A DNA stretch of 10,401 nt from Lunasporangiospora selenospora (GCA_015680635.1 JAABOA010000974.1:1-10401), one strand, 5' to 3'. Counted from the first letter of the stretch, positions 1 to 9,363 are shown. Numbers and translations: made by a program. The notes: a model not told the origin generated them from the letters alone.

Positions 1-2
1 GA

Positions 3-1451
3 AAGATCGTCCTTGCTGCAGGAGACTACTCACAATGCAGGTCCACGGTTCGGGGACAGGTCGCCAAGTCCCTTGGCGCCTTAGGAATGCTTCTCCCGAG
101 TGGCAATACCCAGCAATTGGACGCCATTGAGGGCATCCCAGGCTTTCCCATGGCATCCCTCCCCTTTGAAGCCGGTGCCTCCATCCTGGCCACCTTTTCT
201 CAGAACCCCGCTACGACCGTTGTCTGGAGCCCAAGTCTGATGCCCTTTGCATTGGGCGAAAGTGGTATCCCCTCCTCGTTCTCGTCACTGGGACTTGACG
301 GTGATCTGGGCTCCAAGCCAGATCTTGCTGCTCCTGGAGGCTCGATCTTGTCGACCTATCCTCTCGCACGAGGAGGATACAAGGTCGTCTCGGGTACATC
401 CATGGCGACCCCTTACATTGCAGGCTCGTATGCGCTCTACCTCCAGGCCAAGGGCCGGAAGCCGACTCCTTCAGTAATCCGCACCGTTTTCAAGAACACA
501 GCACAAATCTGGAAGAACGCAACGACGGGTGTCTATGGATCAGCGGCAAAGCAAGGTGCTGGTCTGATCAATACCTTGAATGCTGTCATGACTTCGAGTT
601 CCATCACGCCTGACCACATCGACCTCTTGGACACTGTCCACTTCCGAGGCTCGATCGAACTTACGATCAACAACATGGGCAAACAGGCTGAAACTTACAC
701 CCTCTCTCATTTCCCCGCCGAAGCCCTCAACTCTTATCCCACGATCAAAAAGTTCCCCCTGGCAACCCCACTGTCTGAAAAGGCCGACGCTGTCGCCCAA
801 TTTAACCCAGCATCTGTCGTGGTCGCTGCAGGTCAGTCCGCGAAAGTGACAGTGACATTCCAGGAACCCGCCCAGGGCAACCCGGCCAACTTTATTCTTT
901 ACTCTGGTTATGTGGTCGCCACACCCGCAACCCAGGGCTCGTCACCCGCCCATGTACCCTACACTGGTATCAAGGGCGATATTTCACAAGTCCCCATCAT
1001 GGACACTGATAACGGATTCCCTGCCTTGGCAAGATTGCAGGGCAACGGAAAGGGACTCTTGATCCCCCCCACCACTGTATACAACTTTGATCTTCGACGT
1101 GAGCTGCCTATAGTCCTGACACGACCTGGTTCTCACACTCCCGATGCTCAGATTCGAGTTCACGATATGGCCACGAAGCAGTTTGTGGGATATTTGGTTG
1201 ATAAGGATAGCACAGGAGCCTTTGGTGAGCAAGGTCGAATTCAGAACCTGGATGCGGGCGGGAACTTGGCCACACACCCATGGATCTGGAGAGGGTATGT
1301 GGTGACAGAGAAGAGTGAGACGGCTACACCTACCCGTTTAGGTCCAGGAATGTACACCATTGTTGTTGCATCTCAACGAAAGTTGACTAAAGGACAATAC
1401 CCTCAGGATTACGAAGTCTTTGAGGTGGGCTCTATCGGTTTATCCAGCTAG
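3..1451 (+). CDS. Secreted PA-domain subtilase (S8A serine protease), C-terminal part
   Basis: The frame is open from base 3 to a TAG at 1449-1451, giving 482 codons without an intron; the true start, signal peptide and catalytic Asp and His lie upstream of the window. The first 30 or so residues resemble the end of a protease-associated (PA) insert. The sequence KPDLAAPGG near 315-341 precedes GTSMATPYIAG at 393-425, which carries the catalytic serine (codon 399-401). Family members usually read GTSMATPHVAG; the tyrosine fits the looser subtilase signature. From about codon 195 the chain becomes beta-rich and resembles the Fn3-like domain that follows the catalytic domain in C5a-peptidase-type subtilases. 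Known relatives are secreted endopeptidases used in protein scavenging. The next coding region faces it on the opposite strand. The protease call is firm; the subfamily (minor extracellular protease-like) is inferred from the PA plus Fn3 layout. Confidence 0.93.
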   Translation, partial: KIVLAAGDYSQCRSTVRGQVAKSLGALGMLLPSGNTQQLDAIEGIPGFPMASLPFEAGASILATFSQNPATTVVWSPSLMPFALGESGIPSSFSSLGLDGDLGSKPDLAAPGGSILSTYPLARGGYKVVSGTSMATPYIAGSYALYLQAKGRKPTPSVIRTVFKNTAQIWKNATTGVYGSAAKQGAGLINTLNAVMTSSSITPDHIDLLDTVHFRGSIELTINNMGKQAETYTLSHFPAEALNSYPTIKKFPLATPLSEKADAVAQFNPASVVVAAGQSAKVTVTFQEPAQGNPANFILYSGYVVATPATQGSSPAHVPYTGIKGDISQVPIMDTDNGFPALARLQGNGKGLLIPPTTVYNFDLRRELPIVLTRPGSHTPDAQIRVHDMATKQFVGYLVDKDSTGAFGEQGRIQNLDAGGNLATHPWIWRGYVVTEKSETATPTRLGPGMYTIVVASQRKLTKGQYPQDYEVFEVGSIGLSS

Positions 1452-1933
1452 AGAGTTGGACAGCTGGATGCACTTTCCTCTCCCCCTTTCCTCCTCCCCT
1501 CCCATGGCCCTCCTGAACATAGATGAGGACATGTGGCGATGAGAAAGAGACATTTAATGTTATTTTAGAGTTCTTTCAGATCTATCAAACAAAACTATAA
1601 ACATGTAAACTATGAATGCAAAGTTTATGCCCGTCGGAGCAAATTGTTTTGCAGATGGGGCGTAAAAAGGGCGCCTCCGCAGCATTTATTCTTACAATCG
1701 TCACTGTTTTAGGTAGTGCTGGGCGCGAATTGGATAGAACCACAGCGAACCATTTTGAATCTGCTCCAGGCAAGCCTTTGAGGACCGTATGCACCCCTAT
1801 CTATGCCCTTGTCTCCATCTGGATCGTTAACCAAATTGCCACTTGCCATGATGCTCTAGAGAGCAACGAGCAATACAACTGTCACTTTTGAGACTATATT
1901 GAGCGTCTTGCGTAGACCGTGCGGGCTTGCTTG
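1452..1933. other. Spacer after the subtilase; no supported gene
   Basis: It starts with a pyrimidine-rich stretch (about 1470-1515), probably the 3' UTR of the subtilase, followed by AT-rich sequence near 1550-1620. No canonical AATAAA is seen close to the stop codon. A 91-codon + strand frame at 1616-1891 and a 69-codon - strand frame at 1585-1794 overlap; neither shows a motif I recognise, so neither is called. Confidence 0.5.
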
Positions 1934-2914
1934 TCAACGTTCTTGATATGGTTCCTTTGTATTCTTCCGAAGGTTCCGACGCTTTTGATCATCCTTTTTA
2001 GAAGTCTGGCGTTCTTTTGAGGTAGCTGCGAAGAAGTTCGTTCGTATGATGGCTCTTGCTACAATGCTTGCGATGGTTCTTGTGGCAGCTGTTGTAGATG
2101 CAACCGTGGGTTTAGAATCTTAAAGTAGGATCAGTTGTATTTCGGTGCAGGACCCTGGGTACGTGCACTTGCTTTTTACCTTAGAGATACTATAAGGAGG
2201 TCGACTTGAAAAAAGAATTATATTCCGCTTGTGTGAAAGATAGGAGCAGTCGCAAATATGACATTTATTGGGAACGGTGCAGGTTTGAAACCAACTTCTA
2301 CTGGTATATGAAGTCCATTTCCCATCATCATATTCGTCGTCATTGTCAAGCAAAGAATCCAACATTGCCTCTTGCCTTCTCTGTTGAAACTGTTCGCTGC
2401 TTGACCTGTTCTTGGTAACCGTAGTAATCGTGACTCTTGGCTTTGTAGGTGTATGGAATATGACGACTTTCCAGTCGATGAGTTCAATCCCCTTGGTCAA
2501 GTTGCCTTCGTTCTCTACTTCCTTAGCCTCAATATCACTGTCATCTGCTCCTTCTTCCTCTTCCTGGCCTACTTTGCTTCGAGTGTAGTTGAAAACATCA
2601 ATCTTATCCTTGACATCTACGGCATACTCATAATAGTACTAATACACATGGTAACAGCTCATAGGTTGGTTTGAGAACTACACCGTATATTACCAACAAT
2701 TTGTACCTACCAATAGGTTTTTCAGATGAAGAGCAGTATTTTCAATAAAGTGGTTCAAAGCCGATTCCGCTGCTGGCAGCAAAATGGGGTTGCAAGCAGC
2801 TGAACGCCTCGAAGTCAGAATCCATGCTATAACGCAACGATTACCGCCTTTTCCGATATCTAGTTGAATACGAATAGGTCGTCGGGCCCCTTTCCTTCCA
2901 TTATGAATAAAATC
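1934..2914 (-). pseudogene. Unrecognised coding-like region, three-exon model, 5' end missing
   Basis: On the - strand three open blocks join in phase. Exon A (about 2914-2711) is 68 codons ending in ALHLKNLL, followed by a GTAGGT donor. Exon B (2638-2302) begins after a TTAG acceptor and encodes an acidic stretch, including VGQEEEEGADDSDIEAKEVE and later LLDNDDEYDDGK. Exon C (2118-1934) is basic and ends KNTKEPYQER before TGA. The second intron (2301-2119, 183 bases) has CTGAT, a branch-point-like site, about 12 bases before its AG, and matches the ssu72 introns in size. The first intron would be 72 bases. Read without splicing, exons B and C lie in the same frame with a single TAA between them (2122-2120). 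Exon A has no ATG and a stop just upstream, so an earlier exon or a truncation is needed. I do not recognise the family. It could be an intact gene with missing 5' exons, a decayed gene, or a transposon relic. Confidence 0.4.
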
Positions 2915-2936
2915 TTAACATCTTCCCGAGCAGAGT

Positions 2937-3070
2937 TGGTGACCAATTTTTTTTTGACAAAAAGTTAACCAAAATATTGACTGGTCTATTGACCAGTTTT
3001 TAACTGTTTTTGACCGACCAACCTTTGCTCTTCGATCGATTGACCGATTAACCGACTGACTGATTCTACC
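2937..3070. repeat. Palindromic GACC/GACT-rich tract
   Basis: The tract has a perfect hairpin at 2980-2997 (ACTGGTC, loop TATT, GACCAGT). It sits inside a longer imperfect inverted repeat: the left arm from about 2955 (TGACAAAAAGTTAACC) pairs with the right arm to about 3013 (TTTTAACTGTTTTTGACC). A near-palindrome TTGGTGACCAA lies at 2936-2946. To the right, degenerate copies of GACC, GATT and GACT follow up to about 3065. Its function is unknown. It may be a decayed tetranucleotide repeat or one end of a small inverted-repeat element. Confidence 0.55.
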
Positions 3071-3516
3071 TCTAAAATTTGATAAAAACACCACACTAAT
3101 CCATGCTTCCTTTAACCACCTTTCCGATCTTTTACTAACCATGTGTACCTTTTCGTTTTTTTAAATAGGGGATAAAAAGTAATTATGAGGGAAGGGTGTA
3201 TCGCTCAAGAGTGAGGTGAAGAGAAAGGGAAGAATGGGTATCTTTCTTATTCTCTTTTCTTTCACACTTTTTCTAGCATAAGGTGGTTATTGAACGAAAT
3301 GCTGCTGCACGCAAATTGGGGCAAAGAAAGGAATCAAAGGGAGGAGGGGAGAGGATGAGGAAAAATCCAAGATGCCAAACTCAACCATGGGGCCCCCCCC
3401 CCCACCTCTCAGCCCCCTTTAATACCTAAAATTTAGTAAACCACATTTTGTGCATCAAGTTGGTTTTTTGTCCCGCGCGATCCAAGGAGTAATAAAAACT
3501 GCGCTTCCTGACGGCC
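3071..3516. other. Spacer downstream of ssu72, with poly-C tract
   Basis: There is no supported gene. It contains a GGGG run directly followed by 11 C (3389-3403), AT-rich stretches near 3150-3180, and purine-rich sequence at 3310-3365. The part next to 3517 should be the 3' UTR of ssu72, which is transcribed leftward; on that strand T-rich sequence follows the stop codon but no clear AATAAA is seen. Confidence 0.5.
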
Positions 3517-4596
3517 TCAAAAATAGGACACAGAGTGTAAGACAGGGGCACTCGGGTATTGCTGTTGAAACCGCTCGAGAATATCCTGTACTTCTTGGTC
3601 AACATCCTTTGCCTTCTCAATCCAGCTGGCTAGGCTTAGGATCATCCTGCCTCCCACCATGGCCTCTTCGTAGTTGTCCTTGATCTCAACATTAATGACA
3701 TGAACTGGGCGACTGAGGCTTTCTCCTCTTTGGATCAGGTCTAGAAGTGAGTATGCCCAATAGTATTTCATGAAAGCCAATGGCCATATTGTTTGTTAGA
3801 AGACCAGTCGAAGGCTCCTGATATTGATCCATTTTGAGATCTAGCACAGGCCAACTTCAAAACACCATCTCCATGTTAAACTAAAGCGATTCCTTTGCCT
3901 TACCTTCACAAACAGCGTCGAAGCATCGCTCCTCACAAGTAATGATTACATCAAACTCTTTTCTACTCTCCTGGAATCGTTCTGGCGAATTCTTGATCTT
4001 TCGGTTCCTGTCCAACATCAACAATATACCATTCGACTGGTATCTAGTGTATCCGAGAAAAAGGGCGTCAAAGAATTTTCCCGGGACGGTAGCAAGAGTG
4101 AATAACAACGGTCAGACAGCCAGTAACAGCCAGTAGCAGCCATCACTCTCTCGACAACCCTGTCTGTTGAAAAGAAGGCGACAAGACAGTTGGCTTCTTA
4201 CAGATGTGTGTCCTTGCCCTTGAGCTCTTGGTAAACGTCATTATAGGGTGTTCCAAAAGGATAAATGTTGGGTCGGTCGATTGTAGGGCCAGGTAACCGG
4301 ACCTTGGTGCCTGTTCCAAAAGAGGATACTGTGAAGCCGTTCTTGCTGATGAACAGAGAAGTAAAAAAAAAAAAGGAAAAAGACACGATCAATCCATGAG
4401 TCGAGAGGAGAGGAATTGCTCAGACAATGAAAAAGAGACAGACCCCAAGTTCCGATGCATCGCATCCTGATGGTCATGGAGATCTGGACAAGAGTCTAGT
4501 TCTTTTTGATGCGAATTGACATGCTTACAGCAGGACATTGTGCGCCTCCATGCTCCGGTTCTGGTTTGATGCACAAATGACAGCGAATCGGACCAT
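3517..4596 (-). CDS. ssu72: Ssu72, RNA polymerase II CTD Ser5/Ser7 phosphatase
   Basis: Four exons join in phase: 4596-4529, 4345-4202, 4043-3904 and 3740-3517, totalling 576 bases (191 residues plus stop); the human protein has 194. All three introns (183, 158 and 163 bases) start GTAAG and end AG. The catalytic P-loop CASNQNRS is at residues 8-15 (Cys8, Arg14). [13 protein letters not shown] follows from about residue 31, then GILLMLDRN at 76-84, IITCEER at 104-110, and [10 protein letters not shown] near 135-144, where Asp139 matches the family's general acid. The ATG at 4596-4594 is chosen because the chain then starts just before the P-loop, as in relatives. Ssu72 removes phosphate from Ser5 and Ser7 of the Pol II C-terminal repeat and, in yeast, belongs to the cleavage and polyadenylation factor. 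It acts in the nucleus. The active site lies entirely in a 68-base first exon. Identification is firm. Confidence 0.96.
4116..4145. repeat. Tandem 10-base repeat inside ssu72 intron 2
   Basis: Two exact copies of ACAGCCAGTA (4116-4125 and 4126-4135) are followed by a diverged third, GCAGCCATCA (4136-4145). It lies inside the second ssu72 intron and has no evident role. Confidence 0.7.
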
Positions 4597-4865
4597 GGTG
4601 TTTATGATGTTTGCTCCCTGCGCCTGTCAAAATAGATCCTTTTGGTGAATTGTCCTGTTATCGCGGATGCGGTGATGCCACTGGTGTTGCTGATGCTGTT
4701 GGACTATTGCAAAAAAGAATTGATGCAAAAAGGAGAGAGAGACCCCGCCCCTCCAAATGATTGTCGGACAAAAAAAAGGTATCGCGTGCGATCAAGGAAA
4801 TTTTTTTTAATAATGTCTAGGTAGGATTCTGCCTTTCGCTCGCCCACTCACTCGCTCTCCCTCAT
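4597..4865 (-). promoter_or_regulatory. ssu72 upstream region and 3' end of the dehydrogenase gene
   Basis: Only 269 bases separate the dehydrogenase stop codon from the ssu72 ATG, both genes being on the - strand, so this stretch must hold the 3' UTR of one gene and the promoter of the other. A long A/T run (about 4799-4812) next to the dehydrogenase stop would lie in its 3' UTR. No TATA box or named factor site is clear. Confidence 0.4.
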
Positions 4866-6629
4866 CTAAATGTCCTTTCTCGACTCTGCTTCAGCCGCAT
4901 TGGCGGTGTTCTCAGACGTGGTGCCTCTTCCCTCAAAGGTATCCATGGCCGTATTTGCTCCGCTGGCCCACTGGGCAAGGTCAGTTACCCAAAAGGGTAG
5001 GATCGACACGAGCGGCACCAAGTTGACAAAAAAGGGCATCATGATCTGGTTTCGTCCTCGACGTTGTTCCATCGTCTCCATTATTTGACAAACAACCTGA
5101 AGAGGCTCTAGTGCAGGTGTAAAAAATGGGAGTCGCTCCCTCACCCCCTTGAACATGCCAGTCTCAACCCTGGCGGGACAGACAAGAGTTGTCTTGACTC
5201 CTGGAGTCTTGTAAACATACTTGATCTCTGATTCCAATGCCTCGTGGAAAGACTTGACAGCAGCCTTGGAAGCACAATAGTCGGCTATTTTTTTTAAGTA
5301 ATGGTGAAAAGAGTCCAACGACAAAGTTGTAAGGGATTAGATTACTGGATACTACGCGGAACAAAAAAAGGGGAGAGAGAGAGAGTCAGAGAAAAAAAAA
5401 GGGCCATAGAGGTTGTCGTGATTCATTACCAACTTTTGGAGCGCTCGTAATGCCCATCACAGACGAAAGTGTAATCTAGGTTGCATTCAATTGTAAGAGT
5501 GAGAACAGTGAAGCATTAGCACTTTTTTTTCCTGACATTTTTGTCCCTTTGAGATCATGATGCATTTAAAAGACACTTGGCGTTTCCTTCCATCGTACAA
5601 TATGTCCATGGTTGTTCTTGATCAGATTTGGCAAAAACTCTTTGATAATAAATGCTTGTCCCAAAAAGTTGACATCCATGGTCCTGTAGAGTTGACAGTC
5701 GAGGGAAAGGGGGGGGGAGAAAAGTCGCGATCCAAGTTAATTAGGGGATCTGATAATGAGCTCGAAAGGAGACAAGAGACAAATGCAAAACAGGCTTCTG
5801 GTGGCTCTCTCACTCCTCTTCCATTCGCTCTCTTTATCTGCATAAATTTATGCCTTACTTTTTAATATCGTCGGTCGAGAGATCGAGGATCGACTTTCCA
5901 ATGACGATTCCTGCATTATTGACAATAATGGTCGGCTCTCCAACATCCTCACGGATCTGGGCGGCAACACGAGCGATCTCTGCTGGATTTGAGACGTCGC
6001 AAATATAACTGTCAATATCACCTATTCACAGAATGATAATAATGGTGAGCATTTCATATTCCGGGGAACCAAATTAGGGATACCAGACTCTGATCTGATA
6101 AGCATGCGCTCCCTGGTGCCCTCTACTCTCCTCTCTATCAAGTCACCCACTCTCTCCAATCCAACTTACTGGCAGTCTCGACATGCTTTACATCCAGGAC
6201 AACCACCGAGACGCGACGGATCGCAAGAGACTCGGCCAGGAGGAGGCCAATTCCACTTGCACCTATGGTTACACGGTAGAAAAGCAACTGTAAGTCTTTT
6301 GTTGTTCCTGCATTCGAGTAGCACATTGAAACAAAGACACATTGATTACCCCCAGTGATCAGGACAATCTCGTCGTCCCATTCGATTTTGTCGCCCTGGC
6401 GCTGTTTCCGCTGATGAAAGGCAATAGCGGTCTTGATGACGATGAGAATGACGCCGTAGATGGCAGCAATGTTGAATGCAAGACTCTCGTTCGTAACACC
6501 ATAGAGTTTGATGCAGGGGATGATGAAGAATGGAAAGGAGAGATGAAAGACGGTGGCCTTGAGCATTTGCACGACAAAATCGATGGTTTTCCGGGAGTAC
6601 ACAACCCGGAGGGTATTTTTGCTCTTCAT
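4866..6629 (-). CDS. Membrane-anchored short-chain dehydrogenase/reductase, retinol dehydrogenase (SDR16C)-like
   Basis: Six exons join in phase: 6629-6350, 6262-6170, 6021-5859, 5683-5599, 5475-5430 and 5284-4866, giving 1086 bases (361 residues). Every intron is GT-AG (87, 148, 175, 123 and 145 bases). The N terminus has two hydrophobic segments, about residues 18-45 and 50-71. The Rossmann motif TGGASGIG is at 92-99, split by the first intron. Asp117 at the end of the second beta strand suggests NAD(H) over NADP(H). NNAG is at 159-162, Asn184 sits in MDVNFLG, Ser212 in TLSSVMG, and the catalytic Tyr225 and Lys229 in YCASK. The segment VCPARVETGMFKGV and a hydrophobic stretch with PFFVNLVPLVSILPFW match the SDR16C C-terminal half. 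Relatives oxidise or reduce retinoids, sterols or other lipid alcohols at the ER or lipid droplets; the fungal substrate is unknown. The ATG at 6629 is the only upstream in-frame ATG I can find. The SDR call is firm; the subfamily is likely. Confidence 0.93.
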
Positions 6630-7061
6630 GATGATGTGTAGGAAGTGCTGAATGGAGGATGGATGGATGGATGGATGGATGGATGGATGGATGGATGGAT
6701 AGAGATGCAAAAGAGACAAGAGATGGAGAGACAGGGCTCAATTCTGTGTGTGACTGGAGAAGTGGGCAACGTGTCTTTCCTAAACGCAATATAGGATCTG
6801 CAAATTAGGTTTGGGATCCCTCTCTCTCAGGACCAACGGTAAGACTTGCGACCCCCAACCAGGCTCCTCTTGAAAAAAAAAGGAGGAGGGGAGGGAGCAA
6901 TGCCAAGCCCATTCATTCCAAAAGTGGGCTGTATTCCTCCATCAGGTTCCACTCTTTGCTTTGCTACTCTCTACCATCGCATCACTCTACCATCTCTTCT
7001 CTCGTCTACATTTAAACTACTCCTCTGCAGACCAGTCCCGCTCCTTCAACCCCTCATTTCC
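6630..7061. promoter_or_regulatory. Divergent promoter between the dehydrogenase and gamma-SNAP genes
   Basis: The 432 bases separate two start codons that point away from each other, so both promoters must lie here. The dehydrogenase side holds the GGAT microsatellite. The gamma-SNAP side is pyrimidine-rich from about 6930 to 7060, as is common for fungal 5' leaders. An in-frame ATG lies at 6900. No convincing TATA box is present. Confidence 0.5.
6657..6700. repeat. (GGAT)11 microsatellite in the dehydrogenase 5' leader
   Basis: Eleven perfect GGAT units lie 28 bases upstream of the dehydrogenase ATG, so probably in its promoter or 5' UTR. Read on the gene strand the repeat would encode Ser-Ile-His-Pro units, but there is no ATG ahead of it in that frame, so translation is unlikely. 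Confidence 0.95.
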
Positions 7062-9363
7062 ATGACTTCACCCAATGCCTCACGTCTGCAGGATGCGCTA
7101 CATTACATGCGCGAGGCAAACAAGTAGTAGGTTCATGTTGATCCGACAATCCTCTTCTGTCAGGTACCAAAGCCTCTGCGACTTTTTGCATAACGATCAA
7201 TCCCTGGTTCCTTGCTCGAATAGTGCCGAAAGAGGGATTTTCAAGAAACCCGACTGGGACCTAGCTGCACAAAATTACGAAAAAGCAGGTAGGAGAAAAG
7301 GTCCTAGTCTCATGTTGACCATAAATTGCGCGTAAAAATTCTTTCTCAATGTTACCTCAAAATTAAACAGCTCAAGCGTTCAAGGCTGCCCAATCGTACA
7401 ATGAGGCTGTCTCAGCCTATGTCAAGTCCTCGGACGCGATGCTTCACTCGTTCAGGTACTTTTTGGCTCATAATAGAGAGGAGTGACCATATTGATCATT
7501 TACCTCGTGCTGTTGGTACTCATGAGACCCTATCTCCACTCTATAGTCACTTTATGGCAGGAAGAGCCCTGGAAAATGCTGCCGCTATCCTTGAACTGAA
7601 TCTGGGTCCACCGGAGCATGTAGCAGACTTGTACAGGCGTGCGGGGAATCTTTACCTACAAGACTTTAAACCTGACCGTGCGGCAGAGATGCTGGTGAAA
7701 GGGGCCAAGTAGGTATCCTTTGTATCAAAAACGCTGCTTGTTTATTTTTGGTGTCAGATGAGTAAAACTAAAACCTGAGCTTCTATGACCATATCCCTTT
7801 GACTTGAAAGAGCGCTAGAGAACGCGTCGCTGGAAAAGGCAATTAAAGAATATATGAACGCTTGTAATCTCTACGAGAGCGAAAACCTGGAGCGCTACGC
7901 TACAGACGCTTTCAAGAGCTTTATTGGTATGCTTGTCAGAAACAATAGGTAAGGCTGAGTGGTAACATAGTGTCTCGGTGTTTAAAAAAATGGGTCATGG
8001 AATACTTTCCAAGAATACTAATCATTGAATATTTGGATTCGGGGTACTATTTTTTTTTTTGGTAATTCAAGACTTGGGCAGGCGATTGAGATACTTCAAC
8101 GACTTGGCAATATCCAGTCCAAGACACCGAATGTCTACTCATACTACAAGACTCTGTTAAGCATTGTGGTTGTTCAGCTCGCGATTGGGGATGAAGTGGA
8201 AGCAGAGAACCGATTCCGAGCATTTTGTAACACGTAGGACATTGTTGATTGCATCTCGGACCAAATTACCAATTTTTACTTTTGAAGAGTGCTCTATGAT
8301 CTAAAAGGAATGAAACTATCACATTAGGATAGGAGGCTTTACCCACTCTGAGGAATGCTCTGTAGCTGGTGCTATGCTGCAAGCTTTTAACCGTCGTGAC
8401 CAAGGGTACTTCAATTATACAGCCAACAGGACTTTAGTAGGGTTTCTCGAACCCGAGATTACGAGACTCGCTCGGGGTATCGTGGTGACCAATGACATTT
8501 CAGTTGAGAGACATTCTGCTGGACATTCGTTTAGTCTGCCTCCACAACTACCTCTCCGACCACCCAGCCAACATCAGCAAGATCAAAGGACCTCCCAGAA
8601 TCCTCTTCAGCCACCCCGTCCTTTCCACTCAGAATATCATCCCGGACTCCATCAACCTCAACCAAGGCAGGCCCGGCGTTCCTCCCTGCAACTACAACAA
8701 AGTGCTCCAGGAATGGCCAACTATATCCAAGTCCCAGAAAAGGATCTATTCAACTCTCCAAGCCCCTTTCGTCCCCTGGAAACGCCATCTGCTCCGCCGA
8801 GTGAGGCTCTCGATGAGATACTGAACTGGGCCCAATCCTCAGCCGAGCCTTCGTACTCTTCACCTCTGGAGCCATCGATACCTCTGCCTCCCGCTGTGTC
8901 AAATCTAAATCATTCCTACCAACCTCAGCAACAAGGATTGGTAAGACCTGTTTCCTCCGGTCCATCAATCCCACAGATTTCTACTTGTCTCTCAAGCGAT
9001 TATCAGCGACCTCCTCAGCCGGATCTAGGCCATAGAGGATCCCAAAGGTTGTCAAAGGGAATTGAAAAACTGCAACAATATCCAGAATATGGAAGAGAGG
9101 GTGGTGATATTGAATCGATTGAAGCTCCGCCGCCTTCATACGAAGACCTATTTGCTGCAACCTCACCATCCCATCTACAGAGACCCATGTCATTAAGGCA
9201 AACTAGCTCTGCTCCACCGCTTCCGAATCGGGACTCGGGTCCAGTTGAGCAGAGATTGCAGCCTACTCGACCATATCAGTCGAGTCCAGTACCAATAGGA
9301 GCGAGGAACCAGTTATGGGAGAGGAACTATCAAGAGGATGGCGATGATGATGGACTACTATAG
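7062..9363 (+). CDS. Gamma-SNAP (NSF attachment protein) with long Pro/Gln-rich C-terminal tail
   Basis: Seven exons join in phase: 7062-7123, 7224-7288, 7371-7455, 7547-7708, 7811-7948, 8072-8233 and 8328-9363, totalling 1710 bases (569 residues). Introns are GT-AG, of 100, 82, 91, 102, 123 and 94 bases. Residues 1 to about 277 follow the helical TPR-like fold of gamma-SNAP: FKKPDWDLAAQNYEKAAQAF near residue 25, LYRRAGNLYLQDFKPDRAAE, MLVRNNRLGQAIEILQRLGN, and GGFTHSEEC near 227 matching human PGFNGSEDC. SNAPs recruit the ATPase NSF to SNARE complexes for disassembly after fusion. Human gamma-SNAP has 312 residues, so residues 278-569 are extra: rich in Pro, Gln and Ser, probably disordered, with PPSY at 493-496 (9130-9141) and an acidic end, DGDDDGLL. 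For exon 5 a closer GTATGC donor gives the wrong frame; the GTAAGG donor at 7949 restores the expected sequence. The start at 7062 fits the family; an in-frame ATG at 6900 would add 54 residues. Confidence 0.92.

Noticed and set aside
2453-2674. Plus-strand 73-codon hydrophobic frame resembling a small membrane protein
   Set aside because: It is antisense to the acidic block of the minus-strand three-exon model; its Phe and Leu codons are the complement of Glu and Lys codons there.
3881-4108. A separate 75-residue minus-strand protein
   Set aside because: It is ssu72 exon 3 read through the flanking introns; only the part from 4043 to 3904 matches the family.
4116-4145. Possible CRISPR-like or regulatory repeat array
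   Set aside because: Only two exact 10-base copies without spacers, inside a eukaryotic intron.
6629-6719. N-terminal extension of the dehydrogenase through the GGAT repeat, encoding Ser-Ile-His-Pro units
   Set aside because: The extended frame has no ATG; it opens only with TTG, and the ATG at 6629 gives a normal N terminus.
7927-7950. GTATGC at 7927 as the exon 5 donor of gamma-SNAP
   Set aside because: It puts exon 6 out of frame and drops residues that match LVRGRR in human gamma-SNAP; the GTAAGG at 7949 fits both.
8492-8824. A 110-codon second frame inside the gamma-SNAP tail
   Set aside because: It overlaps the long last exon in another frame and has no motif; Pro/Gln-rich sequence often leaves an alternate frame open.
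8801-9206. An optional intron (GTGAGG donor to AG at 9206) in the gamma-SNAP tail explaining the gap in the relic
   Set aside because: Splicing there would keep both direct-repeat copies, but the relic has only one, which fits deletion between repeats better.
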